Assembly: GCA_021792455.1 (NCBI GenBank) | Contig: JAJYUP010000017.1 | Location: 1 to 37,690, forward strand | Length of the DNA stretch: 37,690 nucleotides | Source: Actinomycetes bacterium | Lineage (GTDB): Bacteria > Actinomycetota > Thermoleophilia > Solirubrobacterales > Solirubrobacteraceae | Reading direction: 5' to 3' | Shown here: one piece after another, positions 22,846 to 30,000 of the stretch | How positions within the stretch are numbered: the stretch's first letter is position 1 | Layout: every line of letters begins with the position of its first letter | Position numbers and translations under genes: made by a program | Notes under the pieces: generated by a model | Told to the model about the DNA's origin: nothing | Database searches by the model: none | The model's input: only the letters and a program-made list of their open reading frames with translations

Positions 22846-23688
22846 TCACCCCCCAATGGCACCGCCCGTGCCGCTCTCATCATCCCTCCCGCCACGCGAC
22901 TCGTCACGGTCCTCCGGTGTCGTCGTCTCGCCCCGCTCGCTCTCGCCCTGCTCGCGCGCTGGCTGCCCTGTCGATCCACTCTGCTCGGAGCCGCGATGCC
23001 CTTCGGTCTCGCCGTCGGCGAGTATCCGGTAGAGGTCACGCCGAGCGTCTGAGAGCACCTCGCGCGCGCGGGCCATCTGCGCCTCGCTGCCGGTGCGCAT
23101 CACCTGCGCGAAGGCAGACGCCGCCTCGCGGAAGGCGGAGCCCAGAGCGAAGGCCACCTCTCCGAAGTCGCTCGTCATCTCCTCCCAGGGCGGGGGGGCG
23201 TCTGGGTCGCGCTCGCGCAGGTGCTCACGGCCTGCATCGGTGAGCTCGAAGAGCTTCTGCCCCCCACGCTCGCCAGATCGGATCAGGCCCTCATCCTCGA
23301 GCTGCTGCAGCGCGGGGTAGACAGACCCTGGGCTTGGGCGCCACACGCCGCCGCTGCGCCGCTCGAGCTCCTGCATCATCTGGTAGCCGTTGCGCGGCTC
23401 CTCCGCGAGCAGCAGCAGCGCCGCCGTCCTGATGTCCCCACGCCGCGCTTTGCGCCCCCGCCGGAACGGCCCACCCCCGCCCCATCGAAACTCGCCGAAC
23501 GGCCCTGGGCCGCCGAAGCCTCCCCTCGCCCACGGCGGTGGGCCGTGGCGATGGCTTCGGTGGCCTCCTCTGCCTGGCCCGCCTTCGCCGCCTGCTCCAC
23601 CGACGATCGCCCGCCACAGCGCACCGAGCTGACGCAACTCGCCACCGCAGCACCCGCCCTCCTCACGATTGATCGCATGAGCGTCCAT
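22846..23688 (-). CDS. PadR-family transcriptional regulator
   Basis: 280 residues from the ATG at 23688, which has a GGAGG five bases upstream; another in-frame ATG at 23700 lies before that Shine-Dalgarno. The N-terminal 80 residues are Gly/Arg/Pro-rich with His, giving the usual low-complexity lead of many actinobacterial PadR proteins. The winged helix follows: RRGDIRTAALLLLAEEPRNGYQMMQELERRSGGVWRPSPGSVYPALQQLEDEGLI is the classical PadR block. A C-terminal helical region (about 195-230) suits dimerisation, then a disordered charged tail of about 60 residues. It most likely represses its own operon, encoding the ABC exporter, in answer to the exporter's substrate. Confidence 0.93.
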   Translation of the reverse strand: MDAHAINREEGGCCGGELRQLGALWRAIVGGAGGEGGPGRGGHRSHRHGPPPWARGGFGGPGPFGEFRWGGGGPFRRGRKARRGDIRTAALLLLAEEPRNGYQMMQELERRSGGVWRPSPGSVYPALQQLEDEGLIRSGERGGQKLFELTDAGREHLRERDPDAPPPWEEMTSDFGEVAFALGSAFREAASAFAQVMRTGSEAQMARAREVLSDARRDLYRILADGETEGHRGSEQSGSTGQPAREQGESERGETTTPEDRDESRGGRDDESGTGGAIGG

Positions 23689-23748
23689 CGAATCCTCCAT
23701 TTCAGCTCGGCGCCATGCGCCCGAGCGTTGAACCACTCGCGAAGATGG

Positions 23749-23776
23749 TATCGCGATAGCTCCACGATATATCGTG
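23749..23776. promoter_or_regulatory. Paired palindromic PadR-type operator
   Basis: Two perfect palindromes stand side by side: TATCGCGATA (23749-23758) and CACGATATATCGTG (23763-23776), four bases apart. They lie 61-88 bases upstream of the padR ATG in an otherwise GC-rich region and share the core ATCG/CGAT half-sites. Their AT-rich centres could also serve as -10 elements. This fits autoregulation of padR and its ABC exporter genes. Confidence 0.65.
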
Positions 23777-24051
23777 ATTGGCCTTCCTTCAACCCCCTCG
23801 GAGCGCGTCAGCCACACGACCTCAACGCCCGCTCCGACCACCTGCGCCCCAGGCGACGTCGCCGCAGCCATCGCGCGCCGACTCGCCGATGCGCATCGCC
23901 CCCCGCAACCCGCTGCGCCCATCGATGGCCACAGGGGCGCAGGCAGCACCGCCGCGAAGGGGCAGACCTCCACGCGCACACCGCCGCGCGCAGTCCAGGG
24001 CCGCCGGGAGCGCAGAGCGATCCCTCGAGCCTCCAGGGGCAATCAGCGCGC
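23777..24051. other. Intergenic region without recognised genes
   Basis: This 275-bp stretch lies between the PadR operator and the stop of the exported-protein gene at 24052. Frames are open on both strands but the translations are Arg/Pro/Ala-rich without domain features. I see no repeat, terminator or RNA gene here. Confidence 0.5.
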
Positions 24052-24825
24052 CTACTTCACTTCGCCTGAGGCTGGCGGCGCTGGCGGCCCCGGCATCACC
24101 ACGTGTTCAACAGAGCCGTCGGGCAGCCTGTAGCTCACCGCGCTCGTCGGCGGTTCAGCGAGATGCTGATCATCGTTTATCACGACGTTGTTGCTGACGG
24201 GCATGCTGTACGACCTGCCGTTGCTGTCGGTGAAAGTGACCTGCGTGACTCCGTTTGGCACGAGCACGGCAACTGTACGGTAAAGCTTCTCGCCGGCTTT
24301 CCAGAACTGGTTCTGACCAGTTTCGGAGACGTCAACGACACCATTCTTCGATACTTCGGCCACAGAGCCGCAGCTGGCACCTCCACCGCGGGGGCGTTCG
24401 CCAGACGATCCCCGGCGCACGACGATGCACACCCGTTCGCCGCTGCCTTGCATCAGCGGACCGTACGGTAGGGGCGCCGCCGCGCTCTTCAGCCCGTGCC
24501 AGACGAACACTTCAACTCCTGCGGCCCTTCGTGCGAACACCGCCCCAGGCAGGCCGGCAACAGCGTCCTGTGCCGAACGCGCCGCCGGATGGGTCAGCAC
24601 CGCGAAGGGCAGCGCGGCATGCCGCACCTGCCGTGAGGCGTGCGAGCGCGCGCGGCTGTGAGACGCGCGAGCTCCGCTGTGCTCTGCGCGACCTCCGCGG
24701 TGCTGCGCACTTGCGACGCCAACCGTGCTCGCGACGATCGCTGCCGCGGCCACCCCTGAGACCGCCAGCGCGACGAGAGCCCCTCCGCCCGATCCCCTGC
24801 GCAGTGACCTCGTTCTTTCAGCCAT
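24052..24825 (-). CDS. Exported or membrane-anchored protein of unknown function
   Basis: 257 residues from the ATG at 24825, which has a strong Shine-Dalgarno (GGGAGGTG, seven bases away). Basic residues RTRSLRRGS are followed by a hydrophobic segment ALVALAVSGVAAAAIVASTVGVASA, a signal peptide or anchor. The next 40 residues are His/Arg/Ser-rich and probably disordered. The body has alternating hydrophobic stretches (AGVEVFVWHGLKS, RVCIVVRRGSSGE, LYRTVAVLVPNGVTQVTF, YSMPVSNNVVIND), suggesting a beta-rich domain. Two Cys (ERVCIVV, GASCGSV) may form a disulfide. It ends in a Pro-rich tail. No named family recognised. Its start overlaps the 3' end of the small exported-protein gene by eight bases, so the two are translationally coupled. 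Confidence 0.75.
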   Translation of the reverse strand: MAERTRSLRRGSGGGALVALAVSGVAAAAIVASTVGVASAQHRGGRAEHSGARASHSRARSHASRQVRHAALPFAVLTHPAARSAQDAVAGLPGAVFARRAAGVEVFVWHGLKSAAAPLPYGPLMQGSGERVCIVVRRGSSGERPRGGGASCGSVAEVSKNGVVDVSETGQNQFWKAGEKLYRTVAVLVPNGVTQVTFTDSNGRSYSMPVSNNVVINDDQHLAEPPTSAVSYRLPDGSVEHVVMPGPPAPPASGEVK

Positions 24826-25039
24826 GCCGAACACCTCCCAACAGTAAAAGAACTCGAGCCAGCGCAGTTTGGATGCGGTTGATGAGGTTGAGGTTCGGGC
24901 CGGGCTTCGACGTGCACGCTTCACAGCTGTATTCCGCTTTCGGATATTCGGCTGCGAGCGCAGATGAGGCCGCTGTCAGCGACCCGACTGCGAGCATCAT
25001 CGCGCTCGCTGCAAGCGCCAGGCGCACCCGGCTGCCCAT
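24818..25039 (-). CDS. Small exported protein of unknown function
   Basis: 73 residues from the ATG at 25039 (an in-frame upstream start at 25090 would add 17 polar residues). MGSRVRLALAASAMMLAVGSLTAASSALA is a textbook signal peptide with an Ala-rich cleavage site. The mature peptide of about 44 residues starts AEYPKAEYSCEACTSKPG with a CxxC pair and ends with a short amphipathic stretch IQTALARVLLLLGG. The DNA of its last codons provides the Shine-Dalgarno of the next gene. Not recognised as a known family; kept because of the signal peptide and the overlap. Confidence 0.65.
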   Translation of the reverse strand: MGSRVRLALAASAMMLAVGSLTAASSALAAEYPKAEYSCEACTSKPGPNLNLINRIQTALARVLLLLGGVRHG

Positions 25040-25278
25040 TCCCGCCGACTTGCGCTCGCGCTGAGCGCCTCCGGAATCGGTTTGAACCACTCTTCACGCT
25101 CCTCGTCGCTGCTCCCGCTGACCCCACGGCCACGAGCCCACAGCATCACCGCGATCAGGCACTGCGGCGACAGGTGGACCACGAGCCGAGCCGATCAGCC
25201 GACCGAGCCACGACGTTAGCGCACAGCTGCCTGAGCGGCGCCGGCTGCTGGGCGCGGTCTTCAGAGGCCGCCAACCCG
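25040..25278. other. Upstream region of the exported-protein pair, no gene seen
   Basis: This stretch separates the small exported-protein gene from the 46-bp repeat array. No convincing coding frame, tRNA or palindrome was found. The promoter of the pair must lie here but no consensus hexamer stands out. Confidence 0.4.
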
Positions 25279-25462
25279 AGCGCGGCTGTGCACCGCGGCT
25301 CAGCAGCGAGGGGCCAGCGCTTGCGGGGTGGCTGCGCGCCGCAGCCCAGCAGCACGTACGCGGCGCTTCCGGGGTGGCTGCGCGCCGCAGCCCAGCAGCA
25401 CGTACGCGGCGCTTCCGGGGCGGCTACGCGCCGCGGCTCAGCAGCGCGGCGGCAGCGCTCGC
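25279..25462. repeat. 46-bp tandem repeat, about four copies, overlapping the meaB stop codon
   Basis: Units starting GGGGTGGCTGCGCGCCGCAG lie at 25325 and 25371, identical over most of 46 bp; a third at 25417 is diverged and contains the meaB C-terminal codons and TAG (25424-25426). A degraded fourth copy precedes them (about 25279-25324). The array forms the whole meaB 3' flank. Confidence 0.93.
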
Positions 25463-26407
25463 GGGATCCAGCCTGCGCTGCACGACTTCATCGAGCAGGC
25501 TCTGAAACTCCTCATCGCCGCTCAGCTCATCCTCGAGGCGCCGCCTCATGCGGGCGGTCGCGATCGCCAGCACCTCGTTGCGGAGGTTGCGCCGGCGGCG
25601 CTCCGCAAGCTGGCCCTTCGAGAGGATGTGCTCCCTATGCTCATCGAGCTTTTCGACGAGCTCCTCGATGCCACTGCCCCGCGCCGCCTCAGTCTTCACG
25701 ATCGGCACGCGCCAGCGATCCCTGCGCTCCTCTGCCTCGTCCAGGTTCGCGAGCGAGAGCACGCCCCTTATCTCTCTCACCATCGTGTCCGTCAGGGGAT
25801 GGTCCGCCTTGTTGATCACGATGATGTCCGGGATCTCCATCACTCCCGCCTTCAGCGCCTGGATGGAGTCGCCAGAGCCCGGCATCAGCACGAGCACGAT
25901 CGTGTCGGCGTGATCGATGATGTCGATCTCCGCCTGGCCCACCCCAACCGTCTCGACGAACACTTCGTCCCTGCCTGCGGCGTCGAGCAGCAGCGCCGCC
26001 TGCAGCGCCGCCTCGGAGAGCCCGCCGAGCGCGCCTCTGCTCGCCATCGACCTGATGAACACACCCCTGTCCAGGAAGTGCTCCGCAAGGCGGATCCTGT
26101 CCCCGAGAAGCGCGCCCTGGGTGAACGGCGAGGAGGGATCGATCGAGAGCACCCCGATCGTCCTTCCCTGCGCCCGTCGAGCCTTCGTCAGCGCGCCGAT
26201 CAGCGTCGACTTGCCGACCCCAGGAGGCCCCGTGAAGCCGTAGACGGCTGCCGCGCCGGTGTGGGGGTAGATCTCCCTCACGAGCTCCCACCCCTCGGGC
26301 CGGTCGTCCTCGACGAGCGAGATCGCCCGGGCGAGCGCGCGCCTGTCCCCTGAGAGCAGGCGCTGCGCAAGGGTGTCTCGATCCTCGGCTGCTGGAGAGC
26401 GTGGCAT
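25424..26407 (-). CDS. meaB: Methylmalonyl-CoA mutase-associated GTPase MeaB
   Basis: 327 residues. A SIMIBI-class GTPase that protects methylmalonyl-CoA mutase and gates delivery of adenosylcobalamin. Walker A is FTGPPGVGKSTLIGALT (about 58-74), then LSIDPSSPFTQGALLGDRIR, RGVFIRSMASRGALGGLSEA (the switch loops of MeaB/ArgK), ETVGVGQAEID and the guanine-specificity motif INKAD. The C-terminal dimerisation helices are present. Its likely client subunit is encoded at 13545-13973. The ATG at 26407 has no Shine-Dalgarno and is preceded seven bases upstream by a -10-like GATACT. The last codons are part of a tandem repeat. Confidence 0.96.
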   Translation of the reverse strand: MPRSPAAEDRDTLAQRLLSGDRRALARAISLVEDDRPEGWELVREIYPHTGAAAVYGFTGPPGVGKSTLIGALTKARRAQGRTIGVLSIDPSSPFTQGALLGDRIRLAEHFLDRGVFIRSMASRGALGGLSEAALQAALLLDAAGRDEVFVETVGVGQAEIDIIDHADTIVLVLMPGSGDSIQALKAGVMEIPDIIVINKADHPLTDTMVREIRGVLSLANLDEAEERRDRWRVPIVKTEAARGSGIEELVEKLDEHREHILSKGQLAERRRRNLRNEVLAIATARMRRRLEDELSGDEEFQSLLDEVVQRRLDPASAAAALLSRGA

Positions 26408-26414
26408 CCAGTGA

Positions 26415-26426
26415 AGTATCTAGCAT
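26415..26426. promoter_or_regulatory. Back-to-back -10 elements for meaB and the acyltransferase gene
   Basis: The minus strand reads GATACT (26415-26420), seven bases before the meaB ATG. The plus strand reads TAGCAT (26421-26426), eight bases before the ATG at 26435. The two hexamers touch with no base between. Neither gene has a Shine-Dalgarno, so both transcripts would be leaderless or nearly so. No strong -35 seen on either side. Confidence 0.5.
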
Positions 26427-26434
26427 CCTGGCCA

Positions 26435-27178
26435 ATGGGCATCTCCCACTCCCCTCAGCGGGCACCCGCAGGCGAGGTTCGACCTCCCACGAACGAAGCC
26501 GCGAGCGAGCCTCTTGCCGCCTCCGCCCCGGCCACAGCTCAGCACGTGCGCGCAGCTCCGCCTCCGCTTCACGGCGGGCCGATCACGCTCCTTGGCTTCA
26601 TGGCGAAGAACCACATGCTCAACTTCGACTATGCACGCCTGCTCGCACGGCTCGCGCTGTTGAAGCTGCGCTTTCGCGCGCGCCTCCAGCTCGACGGGAT
26701 GTGCTTCATCTGCCCCCGCGTCAAGCTCGAGATCGGCAGGGATGCGACGCTCCACATCGGACGCTGGGCGTGGATCGGCCACGACAGCAAGATCCGCGTC
26801 CATGAGGGGGAGGTGTCGATCGGAGCGAAGACGGTGATGGGCCAGGAGTGCACGATCTCCGCCTATCAGCGCGTCTCCATCGGCAGGGAGTGCATAATCG
26901 CCGACAGGGTGATGCTCATCGACTTCGATCACGGCGTCGTCGAAGTGGAGCGGCCCATCAGGCTCCAGGGCATCTACAAGCGCGACGTCGTCGTCGGGCA
27001 CAACGTGTGGATGGGCTACGGCGCCTGCGTGCTCAGGGGCGTCACGATCGGGGACAACGCGGTGCTCGGCACATACGCCGTCGCAACCGCAGACGTGCCC
27101 GCGAACGCAGTGGTGGGCGGTGCTCCCGCCCGCCTAATCAGAATGAGGCAGGCGCCGCGACGGATGCGCTGGCAATGA
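26435..27178 (+). CDS. Left-handed beta-helix acyltransferase (hexapeptide-repeat family)
   Basis: 247 residues from the ATG at 26435; the earlier in-frame ATG at 26411 would sit inside the meaB promoter, three bases from the meaB start, and is less likely. After a Pro/Ala-rich lead of about 50 residues comes ITLLGFMAKNHMLNFDYARLLARLALLKLR, then hexapeptide repeats (LEIGRDATLHIGRWAWIG, VSIGAKTVMGQECTISA, VSIGRECIIADRVMLID), a HGV loop with the likely catalytic His (IDFDHGVVEVE), and the typical end VGHNVWMGYGACVLRGVTIGDNAVLG...VVGGAPARLIR. Such enzymes O-acetylate glycans or lipid-linked sugars. The stop overlaps the start of the next gene in ATGA. Confidence 0.9.
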   Translation: MGISHSPQRAPAGEVRPPTNEAASEPLAASAPATAQHVRAAPPPLHGGPITLLGFMAKNHMLNFDYARLLARLALLKLRFRARLQLDGMCFICPRVKLEIGRDATLHIGRWAWIGHDSKIRVHEGEVSIGAKTVMGQECTISAYQRVSIGRECIIADRVMLIDFDHGVVEVERPIRLQGIYKRDVVVGHNVWMGYGACVLRGVTIGDNAVLGTYAVATADVPANAVVGGAPARLIRMRQAPRRMRWQ

Positions 27179-28050
27179 TCCCGCGGAGCTCCGCGCGACC
27201 CTCCTGTGCTCATCGCCGCTCTCGCGGGCTGCCCGCGATCAGGGGTGCCGTAGCCCTCAGGGGTGCCGTAGCCCTCAGGGGTGCCGCCGCGATCAGGGGT
27301 GCCGTAGCCCTCAGGGGTGCCGCCGCGATCAGTGGTGCCGCCGCGATCAGGCGTGCTGCCGCACTCGTCTGCCTCGCCGCCACCTGCGGGCTCCTCGTCA
27401 ACACCAGCGTCGCGTCCGCCGCTCCGCAAAACGCCAACCGCGAAGCAACCGATGCGTTCATCGCGGCCGACAACGCGTTCCTGCGGGCAAGCGACCAGCG
27501 CCTCCGTCTCATCACAGCCCGCGTGCAGGCACAGAAGCAGAGGATCGCCGGCGAATGCGGCGGCCTCGCCTCCGGCTCTCCTCAGAACCACGAGTCCTAC
27601 GAGCTCAGCTATGAGGTCGCAGGTGCGCTTTGGGCGGTCTCCTACGGTGCCGAGCGCAGACCAATCGACGCGCTCGAGCGCACGGTGAGCGCGCTGCACT
27701 GGACCAACGAGAAGCTGCAGCGACTCGCACACGCCTACGCAGGCAGCCTGCACGCCCTCGCGCACCTGCCAACGCCGAGGGTCTGCGCAGACCTCGAGGC
27801 CTGGAGGTCCAGCGGGTACGAGACGGCCCCATCAGCGACTGCCCGCTTCGACGCGCACGTCGAAGCGATAGAGGTCGTCGCAGTGCCCTCTGCGCTGCTC
27901 TCCCGCTATGCGGCGACCTCGCAGCGGTCGAGGCTGCGCGCTCTTCCCGCCCTGCAGCAGAGGCTGCTCAACTTCGAAACCGCGGTGGGCGGCGGTGTCT
28001 GGTACTCGCTGCTCGAAGCGCTCGCGCTCAACCCAGGGGAAAGCAGCTGA
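27175..28050 (+). CDS. Exported protein with repeat-built signal peptide, function unknown
   Basis: 291 residues from the ATG at 27175, which overlaps the acyltransferase TGA (ATGA), implying translational coupling. Residues 23-64 are seven hexapeptides of the pattern RGAVAL/RGAAAI. They run into a normal hydrophobic core and cleavage site (LVCLAATCGLLVNTSVASA-AP). The mature part is mainly alpha-helical: ATDAFIAADNAFLRASDQRLRLITARVQAQ, then a Cys-containing loop (AGECGGLASG), more helices with conserved-looking aromatic positions (YELSYEVAGALWAVSYGAE), a second Cys (PRVCADLEAW), and helical C-terminus. No catalytic motif seen and no family recognised. Coupling to the acyltransferase suggests a role in the same envelope process. 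Confidence 0.8.
   Translation: MIPRSSARPSCAHRRSRGLPAIRGAVALRGAVALRGAAAIRGAVALRGAAAISGAAAIRRAAALVCLAATCGLLVNTSVASAAPQNANREATDAFIAADNAFLRASDQRLRLITARVQAQKQRIAGECGGLASGSPQNHESYELSYEVAGALWAVSYGAERRPIDALERTVSALHWTNEKLQRLAHAYAGSLHALAHLPTPRVCADLEAWRSSGYETAPSATARFDAHVEAIEVVAVPSALLSRYAATSQRSRLRALPALQQRLLNFETAVGGGVWYSLLEALALNPGESS
27241..27366 (+). repeat. 18-bp tandem repeat x7 inside a signal-peptide coding region
   Basis: Seven codon-aligned 18-bp units, variants of AGGGGTGCCGTAGCCCTC and AGGGGTGCCGCCGCGATC, start at 27241, 27259, 27277, 27295, 27313, 27331 and 27349. They encode RGAVAL-like hexapeptides; the last two units are the most diverged (SGAAAI, RRAAAL). Confidence 0.96.
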
Positions 28051-28072
28051 TCCTCAGGGCCTGCATGATCCA

Positions 28073-28846
28073 TCAGGGCCTGCACACTGCGACGAAGTCG
28101 AGTGCTCGGTTCAGATCCGCCTCATCAGATCCCTTCAGCCTGAAGTCGGCGGCTGAGATCGCTGGCGTGAACCAGGCGTAGAAGCGCTCCGTCAGCCCGA
28201 GGCGGCGATGGAGCGCATCCCATCCCAGTCGCAGCGCGACCTCATGGACCCTCAGCTTTCGTGCATGAAAGAGACCGAACATCCGCACGCACGTGAAATG
28301 TGACGCGCACAGCGCCGCGAACTCCTCAGCGGTGTACTCATGCACGTGCCACGGGTTGTCTGAGCGCTCCGCGCCCGCTGGAGCGAGCGTCCTCACGTTC
28401 GGGGTGGAGATGTAGATCGCTCCCTCCCCACCGACCAGCCCGCTGAAGTGGCGAAGCACGGGCCCTGGATCGCGCAGGTGCTCGATCGTCTGCAGGAACG
28501 TGATCGCCTCAGCGCGTGCGCTGAACCGTTCGACGAGATCGCACTCGAAGGCGATGTTCGCCCGTCTGTAGCGAAGGCGCGCATGCTCGTAGGCCTCTGG
28601 GTTGGCCTCCACGCCGATCACGGTGCGCGCGTGCCTCGAGAGCACCTCGCATCCGTAGCCCTCGCCGCAGGCCATGTCTATCACGCTCAAGCCGTCGACC
28701 TGCTCGGCGATCCACTCGTAGACGAGCAGATGCCGCCGAAACCAGTAGTTCTCAGCCGGCACGTCGGGCAGCGTGCGCTCCCCGGTGAGCGCGAGCGCCG
28801 GGACCCCTTCAGGCTGGTGAAGCTGCACGTGGGATGACACCGCCAA
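28073..28846 (-). CDS. Class I SAM-dependent methyltransferase
   Basis: 257 residues from a TTG at 28846 (the GTG at 28840 is two codons further in). Begins with GVPALALTGERTLPDVPAENYWFRRHLLVYEWI, then motif I SVIDMACGEGYGCEVLS, the acidic end of strand 2 in VIGVEANPEAYEHAR, and LQTIEHLRDPGPVLRHF, which matches the loop of ubiquinone/sugar-type methyltransferases. The C-terminus has an Arg/aromatic-rich region (HARKLRVHEVALRLGWDALHRRLGL). The TLTGER...W..RHL...Y lead resembles methyltransferases associated with glycan gene clusters. The substrate is unknown. Its stop is 22 bp from the convergent exported-protein gene. Confidence 0.87.
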   Translation of the reverse strand: MAVSSHVQLHQPEGVPALALTGERTLPDVPAENYWFRRHLLVYEWIAEQVDGLSVIDMACGEGYGCEVLSRHARTVIGVEANPEAYEHARLRYRRANIAFECDLVERFSARAEAITFLQTIEHLRDPGPVLRHFSGLVGGEGAIYISTPNVRTLAPAGAERSDNPWHVHEYTAEEFAALCASHFTCVRMFGLFHARKLRVHEVALRLGWDALHRRLGLTERFYAWFTPAISAADFRLKGSDEADLNRALDFVAVCRP

Positions 28847-28853
28847 CGCCGCG

Positions 28854-28861
28854 AGTATAAG
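28854..28861. promoter_or_regulatory. Overlapping divergent -10 elements between two methyltransferase genes
   Basis: The sequence AGTATAAG reads TATACT on the minus strand (28854-28859), seven bases before the TTG start at 28846, and TATAAG on the plus strand (28856-28861), about 45 bases before the ATG at 28907. The minus transcript would be leaderless, the plus one would have a leader of about 40 bases with GAAGG near the start. Confidence 0.5.
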
Positions 28862-28906
28862 GTGCGAGGTGCCACTTCATGCCCGCCACCCTGAAGGCAC
28901 CGCCGA

Positions 28907-29824
28907 ATGCCTGCCAGCCTCAGCCCTGAGCAGATCAGAGACGTCAACACCCGCTACCACGACAGCGCCGCCGACCACTACGACAGCAAGTGGGGGATCG
29001 ACTTCGGGAAGGTCGGCGCCCGTCAGGTGCTCAGCAAGGTGCAGAGGGCGCTTGGGCGAGCTCCCCGCAAATTCGAGCGCTCACTCGAGATCGGCGCAGG
29101 CACAGGCTACTTCACGCTCAACCTGCTGCGGGCGGGGGTCGTCGAGCAGGCGACGTGCACAGACATCTCGGCGGGGATGCTCGCGACGCTCGCCGCCAAC
29201 GCGAGTGCGCTCGGCCTCACGGTGAGAACCGTACGCGCAGACGCCGAGAGCCTGCCTTTTGCAGACGGCTCGTTCGAGCTCGTGCTCGGGCACGCAATCC
29301 TGCACCACATCCCCGATCTCGAGCACGCCTTTGCGGAGTTCATGCGCGTGCTCGCACCTGGCGGGACGCTGCTGTTCGCAGGCGAGCCCTCTCGCTGCGG
29401 CGACCGTCTCGCGCGGGTGCCAAAGCAGCTCGCAGGCAGGGTCGCTCCCCTGTGGCGAAGTGCGATCGGGGCACGGCCAGCGCCGCCACCAGAGGGCGGA
29501 GCTGCGAACGCGTCGCTCGAGGGCGTCGTCGACGTGCACGCCTTCGCCCCAAGCGAGCTTGCGAGCTTCGCGCGCGGCGCCGGCTTCACCGATGTCCGGG
29601 TGACCGGCGAAGAGCTGCTTGCCAACTGGTTTGGCTGGACGAACCGCACGCTCGAGGCGAGCGCTGATCCTCGAGATGTGCCATGGGCGTGGCGCCAGTA
29701 CGCCTACCGCGGCTACCTGCTGCTGCAGCAGCTCGACCGGCGCCTGCTGGAGTCGCGACTTCCGGCGACGATCTTCTACAACCTGCTGATCTCCGCGCGA
29801 CGGCCGGAGCAGCTGAGGCTCTGA
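28907..29824 (+). CDS. Class I SAM-dependent methyltransferase (UbiE/Methyltransf_11-like)
   Basis: 305 residues. The N-terminal RDVNTRYHDSAADHYDSKWGIDFG resembles the lead helix of UbiE-type enzymes. Motif I is SLEIGAGTGYFTLNLLRAG, then CTDISAGML (acidic end of strand 2), ADAESLPFADGSFELVLGHAILHHI (motifs II/III) and EFMRVLAPGGTLLFAGEPS. The C-terminal 120 residues, with VHAFAPSELASFARGAGFTDVRVTGEELLANWFGW, form a cap domain typical of this group. The substrate cannot be inferred; divergence from another methyltransferase gene and closeness to the acyltransferase suggest glycan or lipid decoration. Confidence 0.88.
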   Translation: MPASLSPEQIRDVNTRYHDSAADHYDSKWGIDFGKVGARQVLSKVQRALGRAPRKFERSLEIGAGTGYFTLNLLRAGVVEQATCTDISAGMLATLAANASALGLTVRTVRADAESLPFADGSFELVLGHAILHHIPDLEHAFAEFMRVLAPGGTLLFAGEPSRCGDRLARVPKQLAGRVAPLWRSAIGARPAPPPEGGAANASLEGVVDVHAFAPSELASFARGAGFTDVRVTGEELLANWFGWTNRTLEASADPRDVPWAWRQYAYRGYLLLQQLDRRLLESRLPATIFYNLLISARRPEQLRL

Positions 29825-29879
29825 GGAGGCGACCGCGCCCTGCGTGCCGCCGCGCAGGTGTGTCAGCGCCTGCCTCGAG

Positions 29880-29936
29880 CCGCAAGCCTCCCCGCCAGCC
29901 GCAAGCCTTCCCGCCAGCCGCAAGCCTTCCCGCCAG
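29880..29936. repeat. 19-bp tandem repeat x3 between methyltransferase and ggt genes
   Basis: Three copies of CCGCAAGCCTTCCCGCCAG at 29880, 29899 and 29918; the first has one C for T. It lies in the 176-bp convergent gap 29825-30000. Confidence 0.95.
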
Positions 29937-30000
29937 GCGCGAGCGGCCCGCGTCCGCCGCACAGATGACCTGCGTCCGCTGCGCGTCTACGCCCGCCCGC

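Noticed and set aside
22035-23243. 402-codon plus-strand open frame
   Set aside because: Antisense to the ABC ATPase and PadR genes, which have intact family motifs; typical high-GC shadow.
23701-24042. N-terminal extension of the PadR frame
   Set aside because: The frame runs back through the palindromic operator, and a good Shine-Dalgarno stands before the ATG at 23688.
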